Made by a program: the position numbers and the translations under genes. From JANXQG01 sp963719885 (lineage in GTDB: Bacteria; Planctomycetota; Planctomycetia; Pirellulales; Thermoguttaceae), in assembly GCA_963719885.1 (NCBI GenBank), contig CAVRDP010000008.1, forward strand, positions 273,357 to 337,356: a stretch of DNA of 64,000 bases, read 5' to 3'. The notes under the pieces were generated by a model. The model ran no database searches, had not been told where the DNA came from, and saw only the letters and a program-made list of their open reading frames with translations. Shown piece by piece: positions 10,205 through 18,988 of this stretch; positions within the stretch are counted from its first letter, which is position 1, and each line of letters begins with the position of its first letter.

Positions 10205-11206
10205 TTACGCGCTGCCGATCAGGATGCCGGCGAGAAAGACCAAAATCCCGCCGCCCAAGACTTGGATGATTGTAGGCAAGAAGGGACTGTCCATGTAGTG
10301 GTTGCGGATCCATGCGATCAGGATCAACTCCACTCCCACCACGGCCGTGGCCACCGAAGTGGCGAGCCAGAAATAGGGAATCAAGAAGGGCAGGGCATGC
10401 CCGATCGCGCCGGCAAAGGTCATCAGGGCACAAACCAGACCGCGGAGATAGGGTCGTCCGCGACCGGTGAGGCTACCGTCATCGCCGAGGGCCTCGGCAA
10501 ATCCCATGCTAATGGCCGCGCCCACGGCAGCCGCCAGTCCGACGAGAAACGTCGACCAGGTTGCCTGACGTTCGGTCAAACCGTTCACTGCGATCGCGGC
10601 ACGCGTGGCAAAAGCTGCCGCAAACAGCGGAGCCAGCGTCGAAACGGAGCCGTCCATCAGGCCCACCAGGCCCGGCTGGATGACTTGCATCACGAAGAGT
10701 TGCCGGGCCACGCGGGCCTCGGCTGCGTTTTCGTCCTGCGGCTGACCTTCCGGGGCGAGGGTCGCCGATCGGGCCTCGTGGTGCCGCTCTTCTTCGGCCA
10801 GGTCGCCAAGCAGTTGGCGCATCTCGGCATCGGTCGTTGTCGCGGCGGCAATGCTATAAAAGCGGCCCGTTTCCAGTTCCATGAGGGCCACGTAGCGGCG
10901 GATGCGAGCGATGTCCCAGGGCTGAATCGAGGAGATCGGATCGCGGCGGACAAAGCCTTTGATGTCCTCGCGTTTGAGCAACGGAATCTCTTCCCCGTGC
11001 CTGCGGCGAAACAAGTCGACCAGGCGGTGCCGATGGCCGTCTTCCTCGCTGCGCATGGCATCCAACTCGGCCGCCGCCTTGGGGTAGTTGGGACGCAACA
11101 AGCGGGCGAATTCCTGCAAAATTCGCGAGTCTTCTTCTTCCAGAGAAATGGCTAAGGCGAGAACCTCGGCCGGTGACAAATCTTTGAACGATCGCTTCAT
11201 GGTCAT
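10205..11206 (-). CDS. mbfA: Ferritin-like/VIT1 fusion, membrane iron (or Mn) exporter of the MbfA type
   Basis: 333 residues. An N-terminal rubrerythrin/ferritin-like four-helix domain (about 1-150) has the expected metal ligands in SLEEEDSRI, RSEEDGHRH, ELETGRFY and AEEERHHEA. A VIT/CCC1 membrane domain follows (about 165-333) with roughly five hydrophobic helices and the family-typical GLMDGSVSTLAPLFAAAF. In bacteria with this architecture (MbfA/Er-VIT1) the diiron domain senses iron and the membrane part exports it under iron excess or peroxide stress. The gene stands alone, convergent with the RAYT flank and divergent from hppA. Two ATGs (11206 and two codons later) are possible starts. 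Intact. Confidence 0.85.
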   Translation of the reverse strand: MTMKRSFKDLSPAEVLALAISLEEEDSRILQEFARLLRPNYPKAAAELDAMRSEEDGHRHRLVDLFRRRHGEEIPLLKREDIKGFVRRDPISSIQPWDIARIRRYVALMELETGRFYSIAAATTTDAEMRQLLGDLAEEERHHEARSATLAPEGQPQDENAAEARVARQLFVMQVIQPGLVGLMDGSVSTLAPLFAAAFATRAAIAVNGLTERQATWSTFLVGLAAAVGAAISMGFAEALGDDGSLTGRGRPYLRGLVCALMTFAGAIGHALPFLIPYFWLATSVATAVVGVELILIAWIRNHYMDSPFLPTIIQVLGGGILVFLAGILIGSA

Positions 11207-11487
11207 ATTAGCCTACCCCAACTCCGGTTCGGAACCAAGGTTCCCCTGCCCAAAATAAGCATGACTTTGTTTATCATCAATTGGTGGCGACGATCTAGGT
11301 CTTGCGGTGGAGAGTAACCGGGTGGATGTCGATCTGCCTCTTGTGGAGCATATTGTGCCATTTTTGTTAGATTCAGCGGAAAACACGCCGCTAGAAGTTG
11401 GTTCGGCCGCTTTGCCCACTTGATAGTGGTAAGTTCGCGAGGTAAACTTTCTGTCTTTCAATCGGTTTTCCACGAGAGGAGTTTGGT

Positions 11488-14199
11488 ATGAGGAGTCTGT
11501 CGGGATCGAACAATCGCGGATACCGGCCAACATGGAGACGTTTTGGCCGTGTCCCCACCGTCGGGTTGGTTCTGCTCTGTTTGAGTTTCTTGGGGGGCGG
11601 CGTTTGGTTGACGATCAACGACCGGGCTGTGGCCGCCGCGGCGGATAATTCGTCGAAGTCCGAGGTTGCCAAGTCCAACGAAGGCGGCGAGGAAGTTGCC
11701 AAGTTCGTCTGGTGCGAGCCGTTGACGAACGTCGCGAAGTATAACGACATGGAACGGTATTCGTTGTTTGCCGTGCTCGGCGTGGCCGTCGCCGGCCTGC
11801 TCTATGCCGGCATGCTCGTCGGTCAGGTCATTAAGGCCGATAAGGGAACGCCGCAGATGCAGGAGATTGCCGGCGCGGTGCGCGAAGGGGCCAATGCCTA
11901 CCTTGCCGCACAGTTCCGCAAGATCGGGCCACTGATCCTGATCATCACGATTCTGCTGTTCTTTACGAAATGCAACCCGTTCTCGGGCGATTATACGCAC
12001 TTGCCGTTTGCCTACGGCCGCGCCGGCGCCTTCCTCGTGGGCTCGATCTTTAGCGCGATGGTCGGTTTGTGCGGCATGAAGTTGGCGACCACGGGGAACC
12101 TCCGCGTGGCGGCCGCGGCACGCCACAGCTACGGCGAGGCCATGCAGCTTGGCTACCGTACCGGCACCGTGACCGGCATGTTGACCGACGGCCTGGGGCT
12201 GTTGGGCGGCACCTGCATCTTCTTGATCTACGGCGAACAGGCATACGAGGCCCTGCTGGGTTTCGGCTTCGGCGGAACGCTGCTGGCGTTGTTCATGCGC
12301 GTCGGCGGCGGCATTTATACCAAGGCGGCCGACGTCGGCGCCGACCTCGTCGGCAAGGTGGAAGCCGGGATTCCGGAAGACGATCCCCGCAACGCGGCGA
12401 CGATCGCCGACAACGTGGGCGACAACGTCGGCGACTGCGCGGGCATGGCGGCCGACATTTTCGAGAGCTACGAAGTGACCATCGTCGCGGCGATGATCCT
12501 GGGCATGGCCAGCTTTGGCCACAAGGGCGTGATTTTCCCGCTCCTCGTCCGCGGCATCGGCGTGCTGGGCTCGATCATCAGCACCTATACCGTGAAGGCC
12601 GGTCCCAACGACACGTCGGACACCGCCCTGAAGAGCGTACACCGCGGGTTCTGGATCGGTTCGGCGATCTCCGTGATCGGGTTCGTGGTGCTGGGAATGT
12701 TTTACTTGAGGTTTACCCCCGAGTACTTCCAGCAGTATCCGCAAGCGGCTGCCGGTTTCTTGCTGGACGGCAAGTTCAATCTGGAACAGTGGTTCATGGT
12801 CGCCGGCGCCGACATCCGCCCGATTCTCACTTGCTTCATCGGCATAGTGCTGGCGATCGTGTTGAACAAGCTCACCAGCTACTACACGCACACGACTCAC
12901 GAACCGGTGAAGACCTTGGCGCGGGCCTGCCAGACGGGCCATGCCACGAACATCATCCAGGGCTTCGCCGTGGGATACGAATCGGCCGTAATGGCCACGC
13001 TCGTGTTGGCGACGGCCATCGCCTTGTCGGTTTTCTGTTATCACGGCAGTTCCCCGGTCTTCATTGCATACGGAGTGGCCATGGCGGGCATCGGCATGTT
13101 GACCCTCACGGGCAACACCATCTCCATGGACGTCTTCGGCCCCGTGGCCGACAACGCCAACGGCATCGGCGAGATGGGCTATAACAAGGACACCAACGGC
13201 CAGGACCTCAAACCCGGCCAGCCCGGCTACATGCAGCCCGAGGACTACAAGCGGGCCCGGCAGATCCTGGCCGACCTCGACGCCGTGGGCAATACCACCA
13301 AGGCCGAGACCAAGGGCATCGCCATCGGTTCGGCCGTGATCGCGGCCGTGTCGATGTTCGCCAGCTTTATCGCCACGCTGGCGATGGGATCGGAAGACCA
13401 GATCGTCCACATGAAGACGGAGCAGTATCATCAGTACGCTGCGCTCCTCACGGTTGCCGACCCGATGGTGCTGATCGGCCTGTTGATCGGCGGCGTCGTG
13501 CCCTGGTTGTTCAGCTCGATGCTCATCCGCGCGGTGGGCCGCGCGGCTTTCTACATCATCAAGGAGTGCCGCATCCAGTTCCGCGACAAGGAAATCTGGG
13601 CCGGCACGAAGAAGCCCAACTACGCCCGCGTGGTCGATATCTGCACCAACGCCGCCCAGGAAGAATTGATCGGCCCGGCGGTCTTGGCAGTTATCAGTCC
13701 GATCCTCGTCGGCGTGCTCTTGGGACCCTACGCGCTGGGCGGCTTCCTGGCCGGCATGATCATTTCGGGCGTAATGCTCGGCGTGTTCATGGCCAACGCC
13801 GGCGGCGCCTGGGACAATGCCAAGAAGATGATCGAAGACGAGCCCAAGGATCCGGCCCGCAACCTCGGCAAGGGCTCCGAGAAGCACAAGGCGGCCGTCA
13901 CCGGCGACACGGTCGGCGACCCGCTGAAAGACACGGCCGGTCCCGCCATCAACCCGCTGGTCAAGGTGATGAACATGGTTGCCATGCTCTCGCTCACCAG
14001 TGTCGTGCTCAAGTACAACATGGCGGGCGTGAAGAGCACTTTGCCCGGCGCGGCTGAGCCGATCGCCTGGATTGGTGTTGTAATCGCCATCGTGGCGGTG
14101 GCCTTGATTGTTTGGGCCATCAAAAAGTCGAACACCGAGAGTGCCGAGATGAAGGAAATCCACGCCTCCCTGGAAGGCGGCGACACGGCAGCCCATTGA
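11488..14199 (+). CDS. hppA: Membrane-bound H+-translocating pyrophosphatase, K+-independent type
   Basis: 903 residues, longer than the usual 660-770 because of an N-terminal extension (about 1-85) with its own hydrophobic segment and a loop rich in S, K and E. Signature sequences: EGANAYLAAQF, the pyrophosphate-binding DVGADLVGKVEAGIPEDDPR and NVGDNVGDCAGMAADIFESY, GNTISMDVFGPVADNANG, and GDTVGDPLKDTAGPAINPL. Lys605 in GNTTKAETKG, with GPAINPL rather than GPSMNIL, indicates the K+-independent class. The enzyme couples PPi hydrolysis to proton pumping across the membrane. The start at 11488 follows an AGGAG at 11476. A hairpin directly after the stop may terminate transcription. Confidence 0.95.
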   Translation: MRSLSGSNNRGYRPTWRRFGRVPTVGLVLLCLSFLGGGVWLTINDRAVAAAADNSSKSEVAKSNEGGEEVAKFVWCEPLTNVAKYNDMERYSLFAVLGVAVAGLLYAGMLVGQVIKADKGTPQMQEIAGAVREGANAYLAAQFRKIGPLILIITILLFFTKCNPFSGDYTHLPFAYGRAGAFLVGSIFSAMVGLCGMKLATTGNLRVAAAARHSYGEAMQLGYRTGTVTGMLTDGLGLLGGTCIFLIYGEQAYEALLGFGFGGTLLALFMRVGGGIYTKAADVGADLVGKVEAGIPEDDPRNAATIADNVGDNVGDCAGMAADIFESYEVTIVAAMILGMASFGHKGVIFPLLVRGIGVLGSIISTYTVKAGPNDTSDTALKSVHRGFWIGSAISVIGFVVLGMFYLRFTPEYFQQYPQAAAGFLLDGKFNLEQWFMVAGADIRPILTCFIGIVLAIVLNKLTSYYTHTTHEPVKTLARACQTGHATNIIQGFAVGYESAVMATLVLATAIALSVFCYHGSSPVFIAYGVAMAGIGMLTLTGNTISMDVFGPVADNANGIGEMGYNKDTNGQDLKPGQPGYMQPEDYKRARQILADLDAVGNTTKAETKGIAIGSAVIAAVSMFASFIATLAMGSEDQIVHMKTEQYHQYAALLTVADPMVLIGLLIGGVVPWLFSSMLIRAVGRAAFYIIKECRIQFRDKEIWAGTKKPNYARVVDICTNAAQEELIGPAVLAVISPILVGVLLGPYALGGFLAGMIISGVMLGVFMANAGGAWDNAKKMIEDEPKDPARNLGKGSEKHKAAVTGDTVGDPLKDTAGPAINPLVKVMNMVAMLSLTSVVLKYNMAGVKSTLPGAAEPIAWIGVVIAIVAVALIVWAIKKSNTESAEMKEIHASLEGGDTAAH

Positions 14200-14203
14200 T
14201 CCT

Positions 14204-14229
14204 GTAGGTCCCTTCTGCCGGAAGGGACC
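14204..14229 (+). terminator. GTAG-footed palindrome (family P2), possible terminator of hppA
   Basis: Four bases after the hppA stop: GTAG foot at 14204-14207 overlapping a perfect 9-bp stem GGTCCCTTC (14207-14215) / GAAGGGACC (14221-14229) with loop TGCCG, then AATTTG. The same unit occurs twice at 27701-27807. GTAG at the hairpin foot is the hallmark of RAYT-associated REP sequences; there is no long U-run, so a terminator role is only possible. Confidence 0.55.
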
Positions 14230-14272
14230 AATTTGCAACAGGCTTGGATTGAAAAGAACACACGGGCGGCAG

Positions 14273-14296
14273 GCCGACCATGCGTACATGGTGCCC
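14273..14296 (-). repeat. Short palindrome, family P1 (copy 2, intergenic)
   Basis: GACCATG-CGTA-CATGGTG in flanks GCC and CCC, the reverse orientation of the copy at 5925. Lies between the convergent ends of hppA and the YheT gene. Confidence 0.7.
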
Positions 14297-14325
14297 GCTG
14301 CCGCCCGTGTCGTTTCAGCCGCCGC

Positions 14326-15288
14326 TCAGAAGCGCGACGCCAGGAATTCCGGGATTCGCGTGTCCAGCCAGAACCGCGGCGACCAGGGCCACCGGCCGGA
14401 AACAAAGCCGAGATGGCCGCCGCCGCTGGAAATTTCCAGCTTCACCTTGTCGGAGAGATCACGCGGGTGCGGGATCAGGTGCGTTGGCACCAGTGGGTCG
14501 TTGTTGGCGTTCAGGATCAGCGTGGGGACCGCTACGTGCTTCAACAGCACGTCCGAGCGCGTCTTGGCGTAGTAGTCCTCGGCGCCGTCGAAGCCGTTCC
14601 ACGGCCCGCTGATCCGCTCGTCGAACTTGAAGAACGTGTTCAGCCGGCGCAATTCAGTGCGGGTGAGCCCCCAATCATCGCCCAGGGCCTCCATCTTTCG
14701 CACGACATCGCGGCGGAGGCTCCGCAGGAGATACCACTGGTAAATGCGGGAGAAACCGTGCTCGATCTTCTTGGCCACGGCCCCCAGATTGAACGGGGCC
14801 GACACGCCCACGGCCGCAGCAACCGGCAGCGACTGATCGCGTTGGCCGCACTCGCCCAGCCATTTCAGGCAAATGTTGGCGCCCACCGAAAAGCCCACGA
14901 CGGCGATCGGCGTTTGCGGTTCTCGCTTCGCCAGGCTATGGACCAGGTAGTCCAGGTCGCAGGTCATCCCGCAGTGGTAGCTTTGCCGCAAGCGATTAAG
15001 TTCGGCCCGGCCGCGGTAATTCAAGAGCACGCCGCGCCAGCCCCGCGTCTGGCACGCCCGCAACAGGCCCCGCACATAGGCCGACTTCAGGTCGCCTTGC
15101 AGTCCGGGCAGCATGATCACGGTAGGGCCGCTCGTGCCAGTCCAGTCCAGGCGGACGAAATCCCCGTCGGGCAGTTCCAGCCGCTCCGATCGCACGTCCA
15201 GCCGAACCCGCCGCGTGAGAACCGGCCAAAGGGTCTGGCCGTGTCCGCCCGGCAACCACCAACTGGCCTGGAACCCGTTATTCGCCAT
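14326..15288 (-). CDS. yheT: YheT-family alpha/beta hydrolase
   Basis: 320 residues from the ATG at 15288. Family features: GHGQTLWPVL near the N-terminus, VIMLPGLQGDLKSAYVRGLL, nucleophile Ser in VVGFSVGANICLKWLGE, acid Asp in NANNDPLVP and the late His in SSGGGHLGFVSG. YheT proteins are cytoplasmic serine hydrolases of unsettled substrate, close to embryogenesis-associated EMB8 esterases. The start overlaps the end of the aldolase gene by 11 bases, so the two are co-transcribed and probably translationally coupled. Longer in-frame starts upstream would run deep into that gene and give implausible sequence. Intact. Confidence 0.85.
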   Translation of the reverse strand: MANNGFQASWWLPGGHGQTLWPVLTRRVRLDVRSERLELPDGDFVRLDWTGTSGPTVIMLPGLQGDLKSAYVRGLLRACQTRGWRGVLLNYRGRAELNRLRQSYHCGMTCDLDYLVHSLAKREPQTPIAVVGFSVGANICLKWLGECGQRDQSLPVAAAVGVSAPFNLGAVAKKIEHGFSRIYQWYLLRSLRRDVVRKMEALGDDWGLTRTELRRLNTFFKFDERISGPWNGFDGAEDYYAKTRSDVLLKHVAVPTLILNANNDPLVPTHLIPHPRDLSDKVKLEISSGGGHLGFVSGRWPWSPRFWLDTRIPEFLASRF

Positions 15289-16159
15289 GGCCCCGCGCCT
15301 GCTGATACATCTCGAACGCCTTCTCCGGTTTTGCGCCGTCATGCACGACCGCACGCACGGCCTGGAGCATGGCAATCGGACACTCGGCCTGAAAGACATT
15401 GCGGCCCATGTCCACCCCGGCCGCGCCCTGGTCGATCGCCTCGTAGGCCATCTGCAAGGCCTCGCGCTCGGGCAGCTTCTTCCCGCCGGCAATCACGATC
15501 GGCACCGGACAAGCGGACGTGACCTTCTCGAAGTCCGGCTGACAATAATACGTCTTGATCACGTGGGCGCCGTTTTCGGCACAGACCCGCGTGGCGAGAC
15601 TCAAGTAACGGGCGTCGCGGACTAGTTCCTTGCCCACGGCCGTCACGCCCAGCACGGGCACGTTGTAGCGGCTGCTGGAATCGACCATCGTCGTCAGGTT
15701 GCGGATCGTGAGGGCTTCGAAGCGGCTGCCCACCGCCACCATCACGGCGACCATCGAGGAGTTCAGGCGGAGACATTCCTCCATGCTCAAGACGCATTCG
15801 TCGTTCAGTTCCGTAAGGATTGTCGAGCCGGCCGAGGCCCGGAGCGAGATCGGCTTGTTGCACGTCGGCGGCACAATCTGCCGCAAGGCCCCGCGGGTGC
15901 ACATCAGGCAATCGGCATAAGGAATCAGCGGCACGATCGTGAGGTCCATCCGCTCCAGGCCGGAGGTCGGGCCCATGATGTAGCCGTGATCGAAGGCCAG
16001 CATGACCGTGTGGCCGCTCTTGGGATTGAAGATCCGTGCCAGGCGGTCCTTCATGCCCCAGTCGAGATGGGCGAGCCCCTTCAAGAAGAATCCTTCGCTG
16101 CGTTGGGGAATGCCGAAACCGTAGTCTTTGGCGTCGAGGTTGTTGACTGCTTCAGGCAT
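15278..16159 (-). CDS. lsrF: LsrF-type class I aldolase/thiolase (DeoC/FbaB family)
   Basis: 293 residues from the ATG at 16159 (MPEAVNNLDAKDYG). The TIM-barrel DeoC/LsrF fold shows HTVMLAFDHGYIMGP, RGALRQIVPP, the Schiff-base Lys in HVIKTYYCQPDF and the phosphate site PIVIAGGKKLPE ... GVDMGRNVFQ. In enterobacteria LsrF handles phosphorylated autoinducer-2 breakdown products; no other lsr gene is here, so the physiological substrate is open and a plain class I fructose-bisphosphate-aldolase-like role is possible. An in-frame ATG at 16273 would add 38 residues without family similarity, so I prefer 16159. First gene of a two-gene operon with yheT. Confidence 0.8.
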   Translation of the reverse strand: MPEAVNNLDAKDYGFGIPQRSEGFFLKGLAHLDWGMKDRLARIFNPKSGHTVMLAFDHGYIMGPTSGLERMDLTIVPLIPYADCLMCTRGALRQIVPPTCNKPISLRASAGSTILTELNDECVLSMEECLRLNSSMVAVMVAVGSRFEALTIRNLTTMVDSSSRYNVPVLGVTAVGKELVRDARYLSLATRVCAENGAHVIKTYYCQPDFEKVTSACPVPIVIAGGKKLPEREALQMAYEAIDQGAAGVDMGRNVFQAECPIAMLQAVRAVVHDGAKPEKAFEMYQQARGHGE

Positions 16160-16361
16160 GGGGGAAAATCGTTGGAAGGAGGCGAGATGGAAAAGGTTCA
16201 TTGTGGCGTGGGAGGCGGAAAATGGCAAGGGCGGCCTTGGAACCGGCTCAAGCACGCCCTGCGACGCAGCCATGACCCCCTCTCAGTATTATTGCCGGCA
16301 CTTGCTTTCAGTCCTTTGAGGGGTAGACTGCCGACATTTAACCGAAAATTAACCCTACTTG

Positions 16362-16390
16362 TTGCATTGTTGTCAGCCTCATGGTAATCT
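16362..16390 (+). promoter_or_regulatory. Sigma-70-like promoter for the kelch/PEP-CTERM gene
   Basis: TTGCAT (16362-16367), a 17-base spacer, then TAATCT (16385-16390). This leaves a ~265-nt untranslated leader (to 16662) containing the strong hairpin CCGGGCC-TTC-GGTCCGG at about 16537-16553. Layout resembles the two duplicated promoter/leader units at 18613 and 48842, without clear sequence homology. Confidence 0.45.
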
Positions 16391-16662
16391 ACCGGAATGT
16401 GCTGGCGGCGTTTCGTCCATGCACTTCTTCTTTGCAGTCCTGATTTTGAGGCAGCGCGCATCTGGTCTGTGACCAACCGTGTGGGTGAGGTCGGGCCAGG
16501 TGCTTCTATGACAAACGCGACGGTTCTCTGATCGCCGGGCCTTCGGTCCGGATGATCGTGGCGTGTTGCCGTTGCGTTTCCCCGGTTTGAGACCGCTTGG
16601 GCGGTCGTGTGTTTGCGTTTCGGTGTGCGGAGTTTGTGGACTTGATTTACGAAAGGCAAATC

Positions 16663-18573
16663 ATGTCGAAGCGAAGCATTTTGATGTACTGCCGGATGGC
16701 GATTGCAGCATTCACGATCTTGGCGGCCGGTGCGTGCCGAGCCGAGGACTGGACGCCGCTATGGGCGACTGCACACTTGTCGCAGCCCCGCGACGAACTC
16801 GCCGCCACATCGGCTGGCGGCAAGGTGTTCTTCGCGGGCGGGGGCACCAGTGACCCAAGCAATGTCGTGGATATCTATGATACGGCCAGCGGTACATGGT
16901 CCACTGCGACCTTGTCGCAGGCTCGCTACGGGCTGGTGGCCACGGCGGTCGATGGAAAGGTCCTTTTCGCCGGAGGCGAGACTGGGTCATCTCAGTTTAG
17001 TAACGTCGTCGATATCTATGACACGACCAGCGGCAGTTGGTCGACAGCAACCTTGTCGATCGGACGTACGAGCCTTGCCGCAACCACCGTAGGCGACATG
17101 GCATACTTTGGCGGCGGCGATTTGGATACGTTGACGCATGCTAGCAACGTGATTGACGTCTATGATGCCGTCACAAATAGTTGGTCGACCACGGCTCTTT
17201 CGCAGGGTCGGTTCGGGCTGGCAGCCGCCTCGGTAGACGGAAAAGTGATCTTTGCCGGTGGGGCGAGTTACGGACCTTCCCCAAGTGCCGTCGTCGATAT
17301 TTACGACACCACAAGCGGTGCCTGGTCCGCGGCCACTCTGGCGAAGCCCCGCGATTGGCTCGCAGCCGCGTCGGCTGGCGGCAAAGTATTCTTCGACGGC
17401 GGGCAACCCTATTCGACAACGGTGGACGTTTATGATGCAACCGCCGGCACCTGGTCCACGCTGACGCTGCCCGACGGCCACTACCTCCAAGGGAGCGCCG
17501 CGGTCGGCAGCAAGGTGCTTTTTGGCGGCGGATACACCGGCACGACCTTGAGCAGTACCGTTGATATCTTCGACACGGCCACCAATCTCTGGTCCACGGC
17601 GACGCTCTCGCAACCGCGCCAAAAACTCGTGGCAACGTCGGCCGGCAACCAGGTGTTTTTTGCCGGAGGCGATACCTATCAGAATGCCGCAAGCGACGTC
17701 GTGGACATCTACACTCTCCAAAGCTATCCATCCATCAGCAGTGCAAAAGCCTGGACGCTGGTGGACCAGACAACCGTCAGCGGGCTGATGCAGTTAAGCG
17801 GCAGCGCCAGCCTCGGTCTGGGGACGTACAACCTCGCCGTTGGGTCGATGAGCGGCACGGCGCCCATCAACCTGAGCAGCAATGAACTCAGCGTGGGCAG
17901 CGACAACACAAGCACGACATATTCCGGCGCGATCGGCGGCAGTGGCGGACAGCTCTTGAAACTCGGCAGCGGCACGCTGACGCTGTCCGGCTCCAACACC
18001 TACACCGGTCCGACGACGATCAGCCAGGGCGAACTCGCTATCAATGGCTTGCTCGGCAGCCCGGTCGCCGTCAACAGCGGCGGAACTCTCGGCGGCACGG
18101 GCCATCTCAGCAGCGGCACGGTCAGCGCTGGCGGGTACATTGCTCCAGGTAATTCGCCGCAGGGCTTGAGCTTCAGCGGCGGCCTGTTCTTGGCTTCCGG
18201 GGCCGAGATGGACTACGCACTCGATACGCCTTCCACCAGCGACGAGATTTCTTGCGGCAGCTTGTTGGTCGGCAGCCCGCTTGGTTTTTCCAATTTCGAT
18301 TTCACCTTGACGGCCAATTTCGGACCGGGCAACTACAACTTGATCGAGGCCGGATCGGTCCCCAGTGGTACCTTGGGGACGAGCACCAGCGGCACGATTG
18401 AGGGTCTGCCGGCGAACCTTGCCGTCCAAGGCAACGACCTGGTGCTCACCGTCGTGCCGGAGCCTTCGACGCTTGTCCTTCTCGCCGGCGGTGGCCCCGG
18501 TCTTGCCAGCTACGTTTGGCGGCGAAGGGCAATGAGAAAAACTGCGAAGCCAGCGCGACGCTTATTCACATGA
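16663..18573 (+). CDS. Kelch-repeat propeller with autotransporter-type beta-strand repeat and PEP-CTERM anchor
   Basis: 636 residues. The ATG at 16663 is preceded by GAAAGG and gives a signal peptide (RSILMYCRMAIAAFTILAAG). About seven kelch blades follow (to residue ~355), each of the type NVVDIYDTTSGSWSTATLS followed by ATxxxGKVxFAGG. Then come an autotransporter-associated strand repeat (SGTLTLSGSNTYTGPTTISQ, residues ~445-490), a beta-rich linker, and a C-terminal VPEPSTLVLLAGGG, hydrophobic stretch and RRRAMRK. That tail is a PEP-CTERM signal, processed by exosortase in exopolysaccharide-forming bacteria. Probably a surface or matrix protein. Intact. Confidence 0.85.
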   Translation: MSKRSILMYCRMAIAAFTILAAGACRAEDWTPLWATAHLSQPRDELAATSAGGKVFFAGGGTSDPSNVVDIYDTASGTWSTATLSQARYGLVATAVDGKVLFAGGETGSSQFSNVVDIYDTTSGSWSTATLSIGRTSLAATTVGDMAYFGGGDLDTLTHASNVIDVYDAVTNSWSTTALSQGRFGLAAASVDGKVIFAGGASYGPSPSAVVDIYDTTSGAWSAATLAKPRDWLAAASAGGKVFFDGGQPYSTTVDVYDATAGTWSTLTLPDGHYLQGSAAVGSKVLFGGGYTGTTLSSTVDIFDTATNLWSTATLSQPRQKLVATSAGNQVFFAGGDTYQNAASDVVDIYTLQSYPSISSAKAWTLVDQTTVSGLMQLSGSASLGLGTYNLAVGSMSGTAPINLSSNELSVGSDNTSTTYSGAIGGSGGQLLKLGSGTLTLSGSNTYTGPTTISQGELAINGLLGSPVAVNSGGTLGGTGHLSSGTVSAGGYIAPGNSPQGLSFSGGLFLASGAEMDYALDTPSTSDEISCGSLLVGSPLGFSNFDFTLTANFGPGNYNLIEAGSVPSGTLGTSTSGTIEGLPANLAVQGNDLVLTVVPEPSTLVLLAGGGPGLASYVWRRRAMRKTAKPARRLFT

Positions 18574-18612
18574 CAGCATGCGAAAACACGGCGCAAATAA
18601 TTGGCAAAATGT

Positions 18613-18641
18613 TTGACAAATCTGTAGATTGCGACTAGATT
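18613..18641 (+). promoter_or_regulatory. Strong sigma-70-like promoter of the duplicated leader (copy 1)
   Basis: Consensus TTGACA at 18613-18618, a 17-base spacer and TAGATT at 18636-18641. The same arrangement, TTGACA/17/TAGTTT, starts the second copy on the minus strand at 48842-48814. Confidence 0.6.
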
Positions 18642-18648
18642 ACTCGTA

Positions 18649-18988
18649 GTGGCGGTGAAGAATCTTGCGCGAGCAGGTTCTCTTTGCCGCCCAGCGGGCT
18701 GCAATCTGTTTTGCAGCCGTTACCGCAAAACCGCGTATCCAGTAGGCAGCGTAGCACTCCCGAGCCTCCATCCGCACAAGCAACAACTCCTGGCGAGGGT
18801 TGTTTTGTCCGAGTGCGTCCGGCGGCTCCAAACGAAGGCTCTCAAGGGAGTCTGGGACTGCGCCATTCTCGGCTGGGTCTGGTTTCCCTTGAGTGCTTCC
18901 GTGGCGGGTGCTGCGCAGTTGGAGTTGCGTTTGGCGCGTGCAGGAGACGTGAAGACGACATATCACTCCCCAATTGCGAGACAATACC
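18649..18988 (+). promoter_or_regulatory. Conserved ~340-nt structured leader upstream of a PEP-CTERM gene (copy 1)
   Basis: Runs from the predicted transcription start to the ATG at 18989. It aligns along most of its length with 48806-48460 (minus strand), which precedes another PEP-CTERM gene. Stems: GGCTGCAA/TTGCAGCC (18697-18704 with 18711-18718), AACAACTC/GGGTTGTT (18782-18789 with 18797-18804, one G-U pair) and CTCAAGGGA/TCCCTTGAG (18841-18849 with 18885-18893). The second stem has changed in the other copy to CAACTCC/GGAGTTG with pairing kept. No open frame is conserved. It matches no riboswitch class I can name. Confidence 0.5.

Noticed and set aside
11458..14289. A 943-codon open frame on the minus strand opposite hppA
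   Set aside because: It is the antisense of a strongly conserved gene; its composition (rich in His, Arg, Ala, Gly) is typical of frames opposite GC-rich coding DNA and no domain is seen.
18910..18930. Sigma-54 promoter (TGGC...GC) before the PA14 gene
   Set aside because: The spacing between GG and GC is 8 rather than 10, while a strong sigma-70-type promoter lies 340 bases upstream in both leader copies.
18649..18988. Cyclic-di-GMP or other known riboswitch
   Set aside because: I looked for the conserved words of the c-di-GMP-I, cobalamin, TPP and SAM classes by eye and did not find them. A covariance-model search would be decisive.
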